A stretch of 20,333 bases of DNA, taken from NCBI GenBank assembly GCA_900766775.1, contig CAAFXN010000216.1, positions 1 through 20,333 on the forward strand. Direction: 5' to 3'. The stretch comes from Bacteroidales bacterium. Lineage in GTDB: Bacteria; Bacteroidota; Bacteroidia; Bacteroidales; Paludibacteraceae. The notes beneath the pieces were generated by a model that saw nothing but the letters and a program-made list of their open reading frames with translations, searched no databases and was not told the origin of the DNA. The stretch's first letter is position 1. The number at the start of each line of letters is the position of its first letter. Positions 7,182 to 14,311 of this stretch are shown piece after piece. A program made the position numbers and the translations under genes.

Positions 7182-7520
7182 TCAGTCTGCGTCTTGATTA
7201 AGCAGGGCGCGGAGTTCCACCAACTCGGCGCGGACGTTGCGCAAGATGTCCACTGCCGAGTGTTTGAGCGACGACTGCTTTTGGTCGGTTTGCAGTTCGC
7301 GGCGGATAGCCTCTATGCGCGTGATTTTCAGTTCATCGCGTATGTACTTGATACGTGCGATGAGGGCGATGTCCTGCGGCGTGTAGTAGCGGTTTCCGTG
7401 TCCGTCCTTGCGGGGTGAGAGTTGGTCGAACGACTTTTCCCAAAAGCGCAGGGTGGCGGGCGTAGTCCCCGTCTGCTTGCAGACCTCACGCATGCTGTAA
7501 TATACTTTTTCTTCCTGCAT
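7182..7520 (-). CDS. MerR-type transcriptional regulator, short form
   Basis: A 112-aa DNA-binding protein. Residues 7-75 form a MerR winged helix: YYSMREVCKQTGTTPATLRFWEK (helix-turn-helix), then the wing NRYYTPQDIALIARIKYIRDEL. The C-terminus (about 76-112) is a short amphipathic helix fit for dimerisation, with no cysteine-based effector site, so no ligand can be predicted. This small form is common in Bacteroidota. Its ATG lies 3 bp after the stop of the lytic transglycosylase gene, so the two are probably co-transcribed. The TACGTA array directly downstream, upstream of the DUF4886 gene, is a possible binding site (inference only). Confidence 0.88.
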   Translation of the reverse strand: MQEEKVYYSMREVCKQTGTTPATLRFWEKSFDQLSPRKDGHGNRYYTPQDIALIARIKYIRDELKITRIEAIRRELQTDQKQSSLKHSAVDILRNVRAELVELRALLNQDAD

Positions 7521-7523
7521 GGT

Positions 7524-8873
7524 TTACTTACAGATTTTCAGTTTCTTACCTGCGCGGATGTTGTCGGACGAGAGGTTGTTCCATGCTTTCAGTTGCTTGA
7601 CCGTGCAGTGGAACTTCTTAGCGATGCCGCCGAGGGTGTCGCCGTTCTTGATGGTGTAGTAGGTAACGCCGTTCACGCGGTATGCTCCGGAGACGGAGGT
7701 TACCTTGGCGAGGTCGATTTCCGCGCGGCGGTTGTTGATGAGTTGGTCTGCGCGGTGGGCGTAGATGGAGTCTTCCTGCTGCAAGAACGCCGTGGTCTTC
7801 TCCTGCGGCAGGCAGAGGGCGTAAGGCGTACCGCCCGGGAGGATGTCGCGGGTGTATTGGGGGTTGAGCCGCCTGAGTTCGGCAAGGGGGATATGCAGTT
7901 TGTCCGCCACCTGCTCGAGGTGCATGCGCCGCGTGGTGATGATGGTGTCGGTGAGCATGATTTTGTCCAAGGGGGCGGGGCAGATACCGTGCTCGTCGTG
8001 GTAGTTCATCGCGTAGTTGGCGGCGATGAAGATGGGTAGGTAGGAGCGCGTCTCGCGAGGGAGGTAGGGGTAGATAGACCAGAAGTCGCGCTTGCCGCCC
8101 GCGCGGGCAATGGCTTTGTTCACATTGCCGCCGCCGCAGTTGTAGGCGGCGATGACGAGGTTCCAATCGTGGAAGATATTGTAGAGGTCGCTCAGGAAGC
8201 GGCAAGCCGCGTCGGTGGACTTGACGGGGTCGAGCCGCTCGTCCACCAGTGAGTTGATTTCCAGTCCGTAACGCTTGCCCGTGGCAGGCATGAACTGCCA
8301 TAGTCCCGCCGCGCCGGCGTGGGAGTGGGCGGAGGGGTTGAGCGCCGACTCGATGACGGGCAGCAGTGCCAACTCGTAGGGCAGGTCGTGGCGGCAGAGG
8401 GCTTCTTCGAAGATGGGGAAATAGTACTCCGACATGCGTTTCATGCGTGCCAATTGCTTGGGGTTGCGTTTGACGTAGCGAAGGATGAACGAGCGCACGA
8501 TGCTGTTGTAGGGTAGTTCGATGACGCATGGCAGGGCTTGCAGGCGCGCCTTATAGACGGAGTCGGGGAGCGTGGCGGTGTCGGGGGTAACCACACATTG
8601 CGCGGTGTCGAGCCAGCCGAGCGACCACTCCAGCAGTCGGTAGTCGAGGTCGGTGAGCGCCGAGTCGGGCGACTGGGGGAAGAGCGAAGCCTGCGTGACG
8701 GTGTCTGCCATCGCCTCGATGACCTGGTCAATGGAGTCCAGCAGGACGGAATCGGCAGACAGCGACTCGGCGATGAGCGAGTCAGGGAGTTGTGCGGGCT
8801 GTTCGGTGAGCAGGTCTTCGGCGAACAGCGGTAGCGCAAGGGCAATCGCAAAGAGCAGGATTATCTTTTTCAA
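7524..8873 (-). CDS. Membrane-bound lytic murein transglycosylase D-like, LysM-containing
   Basis: A 449-aa peptidoglycan-cleaving enzyme expected in the periplasm or at the outer membrane. It has a signal peptide (MKKIILLFAIALALPLFAED), an acidic Ser/Asp-rich linker, and an SLT (family 1) domain at about 160-290. The catalytic glutamate is Glu175 in VIESALNP, followed by GAAGLWQFMPATG and YNCGGGNVNKA, all hallmark motifs. A degenerate LysM-like stretch lies at about 312-345 and a clear C-terminal LysM at about 404-448 (YTIKNGDTLGGIAKKFHCTV). The only start that keeps the signal peptide is TTG at 8873; it overlaps the DUF5683 stop as TTGA. E. coli MltD usually carries two or more LysM repeats. 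Confidence 0.93.
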   Translation of the reverse strand: MKKIILLFAIALALPLFAEDLLTEQPAQLPDSLIAESLSADSVLLDSIDQVIEAMADTVTQASLFPQSPDSALTDLDYRLLEWSLGWLDTAQCVVTPDTATLPDSVYKARLQALPCVIELPYNSIVRSFILRYVKRNPKQLARMKRMSEYYFPIFEEALCRHDLPYELALLPVIESALNPSAHSHAGAAGLWQFMPATGKRYGLEINSLVDERLDPVKSTDAACRFLSDLYNIFHDWNLVIAAYNCGGGNVNKAIARAGGKRDFWSIYPYLPRETRSYLPIFIAANYAMNYHDEHGICPAPLDKIMLTDTIITTRRMHLEQVADKLHIPLAELRRLNPQYTRDILPGGTPYALCLPQEKTTAFLQQEDSIYAHRADQLINNRRAEIDLAKVTSVSGAYRVNGVTYYTIKNGDTLGGIAKKFHCTVKQLKAWNNLSSDNIRAGKKLKICK

Positions 8874-9508
8874 AACTTGATAGCGAGTTTGAGTTCGGCA
8901 CTACGTTGCTGCTGCAAGTCGTAGTACAACTGAGGTTCTACATTCAGGGTGAGGTCGGGGGAGATGTCGAAGTCGAAGAGCGAGGCATCGACGTAGGCGT
9001 CCACCAGCGAGAGGGCATAGACGAGTATGGTCGCTACGATGCTGTAGTCGCGGTAGCGGCGGTAGGTGCTCTGCCAGTTGTTGAGCGTGGTGGAGTAGGT
9101 GCTGACGCCCCCCATGCGGTCTATCGTGTAGCCTTCGGGGAGGATGGCGTTGTAGGACTTGGAGGGGTCGTCGCTCACCAGCCCTGCCTGCGCGTCGTTG
9201 TAGAGGTCGCGGTACGCCTGTTTGTACGACTCGTAGCGCGTCTGGTTGAGCGAGATGGCATAGCCGCAGCCCATGAAACCGCCATAGACGATGGGCAGTT
9301 TCCAGTAACTGCCGTTGTATATCTGCCCCAGCCCGGGGACGATGGCGCCGAGCCAGACCGCCCGCGCCGCGATGGGCTGACGATGGAGGTCGATATAGTA
9401 CTTGTACTCCTCTTCCCCTTCGGTGTGGGTGGTGTCCTCCGTGTGGACGTAGTAGATTTGGTCGCTCTGTGCTTTGAGGGCGCAGGGCAACAATAGGAAG
9501 AGGAGCAA
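8870..9508 (-). CDS. DUF5683 domain protein, envelope-associated
   Basis: A protein of about 212 aa with a signal-like N-terminus (LLLFLLLPCALKAQ) and a central AVWLGAIVPGLGQIYNGSYWKLPIVYGGF segment, the hallmark of DUF5683 and related TM2-like proteins. A second hydrophobic stretch is at about 155-172 (YSIVATILVYALSLVDAYVDA). The function is unknown; its place between parB and the lytic transglycosylase gene is conserved in Bacteroidota (general knowledge). No in-frame ATG exists upstream, so TTG at 9508 is given as start. That leaves a signal peptide with no positive charge, while reading further upstream in frame gives a better FKLRF N-region, so the true start may lie at a non-canonical codon within 9509-9550. 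Confidence 0.8.
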   Translation of the reverse strand: MLLFLLLPCALKAQSDQIYYVHTEDTTHTEGEEEYKYYIDLHRQPIAARAVWLGAIVPGLGQIYNGSYWKLPIVYGGFMGCGYAISLNQTRYESYKQAYRDLYNDAQAGLVSDDPSKSYNAILPEGYTIDRMGGVSTYSTTLNNWQSTYRRYRDYSIVATILVYALSLVDAYVDASLFDFDISPDLTLNVEPQLYYDLQQQRSAELKLAIKF

Positions 9509-9514
9509 TATGAA

Positions 9515-9557
9515 TCTTAATTTGAAAATTTGTAAATTGGAAAATTTGAAAATTAGT
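9515..9557. repeat. AAATTTG-type short-word array between parB and DUF5683
   Basis: The 70-bp gap is built from near-identical 8-9 bp words: AATTTGAAA, ATTTGTAAA, TTGGAAA, ATTTGAAA. The minus-strand reading frame of DUF5683 is open through the array, so part of it may be translated as the signal-peptide N-region. No promoter was recognised in it. Confidence 0.6.
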
Positions 9558-9578
9558 AGAAATCTCGGAGTATGCGGA

Positions 9579-10451
9579 TTACTCAGAGCATGTGCGTTCT
9601 TGATTCTTAGTTAACTTCTCTGCTATGGCATGCAATTCCTCTTCGCTGCGGAAGGCGATGGTGAGTTTGCCGTCGGTTACTTTTACGCGGGTCTGGAGGG
9701 CTTGCGCGAGTTGCTCAGCCAATGCCGCGAACGCTTCTTTCACGGGCGATTTTGCCGCCTTGGGCGCTTTGGGTTGCTCTTCACTCTTCGCCTCGTTCAC
9801 CAACTCCTCCACGCGGCGGACAGAGAGCCCTTCGGCGAGGATACGCTGGTAGAGGCTGAGTTGCTGCTCGGTGGAGGGAGAACCCAAGATAGCGCGGGCG
9901 TGACCCATGTCAATCTTCTTCTCCTTGATACCCATCTGAATCTCAGCGGGCAACTTGAGCAGGCGCAGGTAGTTGGCAACGGTGGCGCGCTTCTTGCCCA
10001 CGCGCTCGGACATGCGCTCTTGGGTGAGTTGGTAGTCGTCCATGAGGCGTTGGTAGGCAAGCGCAATCTCGATGGCGTCCAAGTCCTCGCGCTGGATGTT
10101 CTCGATGAGTGCCCATTCCATCACCTGCTCGTCTTTGGCGGTGCGGATATAGGCGGGGATGGTGTCCAGCCCTGCTATCTTCGCCGCGCGGAAACGACGC
10201 TCACCCGCGATAATCATATAGGTGTCGTCGTCGTTCTTGCGGAGGGTGATGGGGGAGATAACGCCGTGTTCGCGGATAGAGTCCGCCAACTCCTGCAAGG
10301 CTTCTTCGTCGAAGTTGCGGCGGGGCTGGTCGGGATTGGCAACGATGAGGCGGAGCTCCACCTCGTTAATGCTGCTGCCGCCGTTGGTGTCCACATGCGT
10401 GGTATCAATCAGGGCGTCCAATCCACGCCCGAGTCCTGTAAGTTTTTTCAT
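9579..10451 (-). CDS. parB: Chromosome-partitioning protein ParB (Spo0J family)
   Basis: A 290-aa CTP-dependent DNA clamp that loads at parS sites and recruits SMC. The order of domains is standard: a short N-terminal ParA-contacting stretch (MKKLTGLGRGLDALI), the CTP-binding ParB/Srx domain with GERRFRA at 83-89 and ENIQRE at 117-122, and the helix-turn-helix with LTQERMSERVGKKRATVANYL at about 142-162. A Lys/Ala/Pro-rich linker leads to the C-terminal dimerisation domain from about 237. The ATG at 10451 follows a 120-bp gap after parA that holds a dispersed repeat element. No convincing parS site was found in the window. Confidence 0.97.
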   Translation of the reverse strand: MKKLTGLGRGLDALIDTTHVDTNGGSSINEVELRLIVANPDQPRRNFDEEALQELADSIREHGVISPITLRKNDDDTYMIIAGERRFRAAKIAGLDTIPAYIRTAKDEQVMEWALIENIQREDLDAIEIALAYQRLMDDYQLTQERMSERVGKKRATVANYLRLLKLPAEIQMGIKEKKIDMGHARAILGSPSTEQQLSLYQRILAEGLSVRRVEELVNEAKSEEQPKAPKAAKSPVKEAFAALAEQLAQALQTRVKVTDGKLTIAFRSEEELHAIAEKLTKNQERTCSE

Positions 10452-10463
10452 AATTTATTTGAG

Positions 10464-10569
10464 ATGAAAGATAAAGGATGAAGGATGAAAGACTGGATAG
10501 TTTCGACTCTGAAAACTCAAAGGCAAAGGTATTTTGTCTTTTATCCTGTGTCCTTAATCCTTTATCCTT
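10464..10569 (+). repeat. Dispersed element, copy 1, between parA and parB
   Basis: A 30-nt core at 10497-10526 starts ATAGTTTCGACTCTGA and is flanked by a purine-rich arm (10464-10493, GGATGAAGGATGAAAGAC words) and a pyrimidine-rich arm (10536-10569, GTCTTTTATCC and CCTTTATCCTT). The arms are imperfect complements, so the whole can fold as a long hairpin with the core in the loop. The related copies are at 14197-14284 (reversed) and 17370-17467. It fills nearly the entire parA-parB gap. Confidence 0.8.
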
Positions 10570-10571
10570 AC

Positions 10572-11333
10572 TTATTGTCTTTTGATAAGTTCTTTCGCCA
10601 GTGCGGTGTAGTTTTTCGCACCTTTGCTGGACGGGTCGTATTCGAGTACCGACATGCCGTGGCTGGGTGCTTCGGAGAGACGCACATTGCGGGCAATCAC
10701 CGCGTTGAACACCAAGTCGCCGAAGTGGCGCTTCACCTCCTCATAGACCTGATTGCTCAGGCGCAGACGGTTGTCGTACATAGTGAGGAGAAAGCCTTCA
10801 ATCTTCAACGACGGATTGAGTTTTGACTTGATTATCTTGATGGTATTCAGCAGTTTGGCAATACCTTCCAGCGCGAAGAACTCGCACTGCACGGGGATGA
10901 TGACGCTGTCGGCTGCGGTGAGCGCATTGACCGTGATAAGTCCCAACGAGGGCGAGCAGTCGATGAGGATATAGTCGTACTCGTTGCGCACCTGCGCCAG
11001 CACACGCTTGAGCAGGGTCTCGCGGTTGTCGATATTCAGCATCTCTATCTCCGCACCGACCAAATCGATATGGCTGGGGATGAGGAAGAGGTTCTTGACG
11101 GAGGTCTCCACCACCGCCGCATGCGGGTCGTTGTTGTTGACCAAGCATTCGTAGATAGTATTGTTTAGGTCGCGAATCTCAATGCCCAAGCCCGACGAGG
11201 CATTCGCTTGCGGATCGGCATCCACAAGCAACACGCGTTGTTTCTGTTGTGCCAAGGCGGCAGCAAGGTTGATAGCCGTTGTGGTCTTGCCCACGCCGCC
11301 TTTCTGGTTGGCTAATGCGATTATTTTACTCAT
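10572..11333 (-). CDS. parA: Chromosome-partitioning ATPase ParA (Soj family)
   Basis: A 253-aa deviant-Walker ATPase that works with ParB in segregating replication origins. The N-terminus MSKIIALANQKGGVGKTT carries the Walker A motif KGGVGKTT at residues 11-18 with the signature lysine, followed by LLVDADPQANA and YILIDCSPSLG (Walker B region) and IPVQCEFFALEGI. It ends FSxLAKELIKRQ-like. The frame is open for 31 codons upstream, but ATG at 11333 gives the canonical N-terminus and overlaps the stop of the glycosyltransferase gene as ATGA. This implies translational coupling to that gene. Confidence 0.97.
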   Translation of the reverse strand: MSKIIALANQKGGVGKTTTAINLAAALAQQKQRVLLVDADPQANASSGLGIEIRDLNNTIYECLVNNNDPHAAVVETSVKNLFLIPSHIDLVGAEIEMLNIDNRETLLKRVLAQVRNEYDYILIDCSPSLGLITVNALTAADSVIIPVQCEFFALEGIAKLLNTIKIIKSKLNPSLKIEGFLLTMYDNRLRLSNQVYEEVKRHFGDLVFNAVIARNVRLSEAPSHGMSVLEYDPSSKGAKNYTALAKELIKRQ

Positions 11334-12322
11334 ATATGTTGGATTATATCTTTGGCAATGAATTGTTTGCAGGCGAAGTTGCGATACCGGCAGCGATTGG
11401 TGCCGTGGCACGTGCAGGGTCGGCAACTGAGGTCTGTATGTTGGATGATGTCATCGGGGGACTGCTTCCAGCCCATGAACCCGATGCAGGGATGGGTGGC
11501 GCACCAGACGCTCACGGCACGCAGGCGGACGAGCGAAGAGAGGTGCTGGTTGGCGGAATCCATGCAGAGCATGAGGTCAAGCCGCCGCATGAGTTCCAGT
11601 TCCTGTTCAAGCGGCAGACAGCCTGCCACGCTCTCGGTGCGGGGAAAGACGCTCGCCCACTGGCGGAGCATCTCGCACTCCACTTTTCCTGCACCGAAAA
11701 GGAAAAGGCGGGTGTCTTCGCGTGCGGAGAGGGCTTGTATCACCTCTTTCATCACACGGTAAGGTAGCATGTTCGATTTGGATTTGGCGAAAGGCGCAAT
11801 GCCTATCCAGCGCCCTGTCTTGGTGCCGAAGCGTTGCTGCACGGCTTCGGCGGCGGGGGTGTTGACGGGCAAAGCGGTGAAGCGGTCATCGGTGTCGAAT
11901 CCCGCGAGCCGAAACGTGTCGGCGTAGCGTTGGAACTCCGTGGGCAACGCCGCCCCTTTCTTCGCACCCCGAAGGGTGAGCATGCGCTTGGCGGCTCGGT
12001 CGTTGTCTATGGAGAAGACGGGTACCCCCTGCAAACGAAACAATCCGCTGAGGATGCGGGTGGCAAAGACGCCGTGCAGGTCGAAGACCATGTCCGGACG
12101 ATACGCGGTCAACCCGCGATAGACCCGCGATAGACCCGCGATATTTTTCAGTTGGATTTCGTGGTAGTGCACATTGGGCATGCCGTGGAACATTGCGGCA
12201 AGCGGTTTCTGCGCGGCTACTACCCACTGATGCTCCGGGTAGCGCGCACTCAGCGAAGCAATGACGGGCACCGTCATCGCCACATTGCCGAGCGTAGCTA
12301 ACCGAAGTATCAAACAGGTCAT
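11330..12322 (-). CDS. Glycosyltransferase family 9 (heptosyltransferase-like)
   Basis: A 330-aa GT9 enzyme, cytoplasmic or peripheral on the inner membrane, likely adding a sugar to lipopolysaccharide core or related glycan. Family features are clear: the N-terminal ILRLATLGNVAMTVPVI, DLHGVFATRIL at about 81-91, GIAPFAKSK at 174-182, and the nucleotide-sugar motif CMDSANQHL at 253-261, then ATHPCIGFMGW. Near the C-terminus is a cysteine-rich LSCRPCTCHGTNRC (298-311), a hallmark of the Bacteroidales GT9 group. Residues 61-70 are encoded by three copies of an 11-bp tandem repeat. The exact sugar cannot be read. The stop overlaps the parA start. Confidence 0.92.
   Translation of the reverse strand: MTCLILRLATLGNVAMTVPVIASLSARYPEHQWVVAAQKPLAAMFHGMPNVHYHEIQLKNIAGLSRVYRGLTAYRPDMVFDLHGVFATRILSGLFRLQGVPVFSIDNDRAAKRMLTLRGAKKGAALPTEFQRYADTFRLAGFDTDDRFTALPVNTPAAEAVQQRFGTKTGRWIGIAPFAKSKSNMLPYRVMKEVIQALSAREDTRLFLFGAGKVECEMLRQWASVFPRTESVAGCLPLEQELELMRRLDLMLCMDSANQHLSSLVRLRAVSVWCATHPCIGFMGWKQSPDDIIQHTDLSCRPCTCHGTNRCRYRNFACKQFIAKDIIQHI
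12112..12143. repeat. Three-copy 11-bp tandem repeat within the GT9 reading frame
   Basis: ACCCGCGATAG occurs at 12112-12122 and 12123-12133, and ACCCGCGATA at 12134-12143. The unit is 11 bp, not a multiple of three, but three units span 33 bp, so the frame is kept and the three copies are read in three different frames (about residues 61-70, IAGLSRVYRG). Gain or loss of one copy would shift the frame early in the gene. Confidence 0.9.
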
Positions 12323-12338
12323 AAAGGTTGAATGTAAA

Positions 12339-12427
12339 AAGTTTCAAGTTTCAGGTCTCAAGCTTCAAGAAAGATTCATTTCAAAATGTAAAATTACCTG
12401 ATACTTAAAACCTGAAACTTTATACTT
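12339..12427. repeat. AAGTTTCAGGT inverted-repeat spacer
   Basis: The 112-bp gap between the DUF4861 and GT9 genes holds AAGTTTCAAGTTTCAGG words (12339-12369) and their approximate complement (12397-12427). The perfectly complementary part is AAGTTTCAGGT (12346-12356) with ACCTGAAACTT (12410-12420), separated by 53 nt. It resembles the dispersed elements in design (short words in inverted arms) but not in sequence. No T-run terminator and no clear promoter was seen here. Confidence 0.7.
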
Positions 12428-12434
12428 ATCTAAT

Positions 12435-13349
12435 CTACAGCGTCTTGGCAAACGCGCGAACGGCGTTGAACCAATCCTCATCGGTTGCCATCGTCTGCTC
12501 GCCGTTGCTCCACTCGCTCCAGCAACCGCCGAAGTAGTAGGTGAGCGTGTCGCCTAACTGATACTCCTTGAGCGACAGCAGCGAGCCGTCGATAATCTCC
12601 TGACGAGTAGCGTTTGGGGTGATGACCGCCACATAGCTACGCCCTTGCGAGGAGGAACCGTTGTAGTCGAAGTTCATCTTCGCCGCCCCCTTGTCAGAGA
12701 GTGCGTCCTCCGCGTATGCCACCGCGCCACACTTGCACTGCATGATGTTGTCCACCGTGTCGTGCAGGTAGATACCGCCGCCGACATAGAGTTGCGGTAG
12801 GAGAATACGTGTGCGGTTGGTGATGACGATGTCAGCACGGTTCAGCAGTTTGCCTGCCTCCGCGGTGATGGTGAGCGACGCCTGCATCACTTGGTTGCAG
12901 ACCAGCAGACTGTCGTATTGAAGGCGGAATGAGAAACGGTCGGGCGTCTGTTCTAATACCTCCCAGCGGCTGTACGGACCACCCACGTAGAGCACGTCTT
13001 CAGCCACCACAGCAAGTCCGCCGCAGCCTACCGTGTGCGCTACCTTGTAGCAGTCAAGCCCCTTGCCATAGTTGATATGGTAAGGCTCGCCCAACTCCAA
13101 CTCATGGTAGTACATCGAGTCGATACGCAGTTCGGGACTATTCTTCAACCACAAGTCTACCCCGTTAGAGGGGTTCTCAGGCAGCAGAGCCGGTCCGTAG
13201 AGACGGAAAGCAGCGTATTCGTTCTCCCACGCGAAGTCGTCCTTGCGCTCAGGCACATAGCGACCATACACCTTCGCTGCTTGTTCGGCAGCGGGCTGGC
13301 ACGCTATGAGCGCGAGAGCGAGAGATGCCATGAAAAGTACTTTTTTCAT
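12435..13349 (-). CDS. DUF4861 family lipoprotein, pectin-module associated
   Basis: A 304-aa protein with a lipoprotein signal (MKKVLFMASLALALIAC; lipobox LIAC, Cys17) and no acidic export signal after the cysteine, so a periplasm-facing lipoprotein is expected. The body matches DUF4861 as I recall it: AAFRLYGPALLPENPSNGVDLWLK, then YHINYGKGLDCYKVAHTVGCGGLAV and FGGCWSEW near the C-terminus. The catalytic chemistry of the family is not established; members occur beside unsaturated-uronyl hydrolases and pectate lyases. Its start lies 3 bp after the kduD stop, so it belongs to the same transcript and probably helps process pectic fragments. Confidence 0.82.
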   Translation of the reverse strand: MKKVLFMASLALALIACQPAAEQAAKVYGRYVPERKDDFAWENEYAAFRLYGPALLPENPSNGVDLWLKNSPELRIDSMYYHELELGEPYHINYGKGLDCYKVAHTVGCGGLAVVAEDVLYVGGPYSRWEVLEQTPDRFSFRLQYDSLLVCNQVMQASLTITAEAGKLLNRADIVITNRTRILLPQLYVGGGIYLHDTVDNIMQCKCGAVAYAEDALSDKGAAKMNFDYNGSSSQGRSYVAVITPNATRQEIIDGSLLSLKEYQLGDTLTYYFGGCWSEWSNGEQTMATDEDWFNAVRAFAKTL

Positions 13350-13352
13350 CGC

Positions 13353-14153
13353 TTATTCGGGTTGTTTGCCAATGTAAGCCAAAATACCGCCGTCCACATA
13401 GAGGATGTGTCCGTTCACAGCGTCCGAAGCGTGCGAAGCGAGGAACACTGCGGGACCACCCAGTTCCGACGGGTCGAGCCAGCGACCGGCAGGAGTCTTC
13501 GCGCAGATGAACTGGTCGAACGGATGGCGGCTGCCATCAGGTTGCAACTCGCGCAACGGAGCCGTTTGCGGGGTAGCGATATAGCCTGGGCCAAGGCCGT
13601 TGCACTGGATGTTGTAAGCACCGTATTCGGAGCAGATGTTGCGGGTGAGCATTTTTAGACCGCCCTTGGCTGCTGCGTAGGCGCTCACGGTCTCGCGACC
13701 CAACTCGGACATCATGGAGCAGATGTTGATAATCTTACCCTCACGACGCTCCATCATCTCGGGCAATACAGCGGAAGATACGATGAACGGACCTACCAAG
13801 TCGATGTCGATAACTTGCTGGAACTCTGCGCGTTTCATCTCGTGCATAGGGATACGTTTGATGATGCCGGCATTGTTCACAAGGATGTCAATGTTGCCCA
13901 CTTCGGCGTGGATTTTCTCGACCATCTCTTTCACTTGGTCTTCTTTCGTAACATCGCAAACATAGCCGTGCACATTGGTGATACCTGCGTCTGCATAGTT
14001 CTTCAGACCGCGGGCAAGGAACTCCTCGTTGATGTCGTTGAAGATAATGTTTTTGATACCTGCTGCAACGAACGCGCGTGCGATGTTGAAGCCAATGCCG
14101 TAAGACGCACCGGTGATGAGGGCGTTCTTACCTTCCAAAGAAAAAGGATTCAT
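13353..14153 (-). CDS. kduD: 2-dehydro-3-deoxy-D-gluconate 5-dehydrogenase (KduD), SDR family
   Basis: KduD reduces 2,5-diketo-3-deoxygluconate to 2-keto-3-deoxygluconate with NAD(P)H, the step after KduI in hexuronate breakdown. The 266-aa protein is a classical short-chain dehydrogenase: cofactor motif TGASYGIG at 14-21, NNAGI at 93-97, and the catalytic set Ser146, Tyr159 and Lys163 (YAAAK). Many Bacteroidales homologues are annotated gluconate 5-dehydrogenase, and the motifs do not separate the two; the adjacent kduI and DUF4861 genes favour KduD. It follows kduI after a 158-bp gap carrying a dispersed repeat element. Confidence 0.9.
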   Translation of the reverse strand: MNPFSLEGKNALITGASYGIGFNIARAFVAAGIKNIIFNDINEEFLARGLKNYADAGITNVHGYVCDVTKEDQVKEMVEKIHAEVGNIDILVNNAGIIKRIPMHEMKRAEFQQVIDIDLVGPFIVSSAVLPEMMERREGKIINICSMMSELGRETVSAYAAAKGGLKMLTRNICSEYGAYNIQCNGLGPGYIATPQTAPLRELQPDGSRHPFDQFICAKTPAGRWLDPSELGGPAVFLASHASDAVNGHILYVDGGILAYIGKQPE

Positions 14154-14196
14154 GATAGTTAGTTATTAAATGGGTTGAAAATTGATTTGTTCTTTT

Positions 14197-14284
14197 GGAT
14201 GAAGGATAAAGGATGAAAGACTCGTAACACTCGTCTCTGCATGTTCGGATTCGAAACTATTTAGTCTTTTATCCTTTATCTTTC
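14197..14284 (-). repeat. Dispersed element, copy 2 (reverse orientation), between kduI and kduD
   Basis: Purine arm at 14197-14222 (GGATGAAGGATAAAGGATGA words), 30-nt core at 14231-14260 on the minus strand (ATAGTTTCGAATCCGA, 5 nt, CAGAGACGA), and pyrimidine arm at 14263-14284 (AGTCTTTTATCCTTTATC). The core aligns without gaps to copies 1 and 3. A direct pair AGCGAGCGT/AGCGAACGG (14285-14302) follows. The element occupies most of the 158-bp gap; no promoter match was found there. Confidence 0.8.
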
Positions 14285-14311
14285 AGCGAGCGTAGCGAAC
14301 GGTCCTAAATC

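Noticed and set aside
11334..11426. Upstream extension of parA by 31 codons
   Set aside because: The extension lies within the GT9 coding region; the canonical ParA N-terminus begins at ATG 11333.
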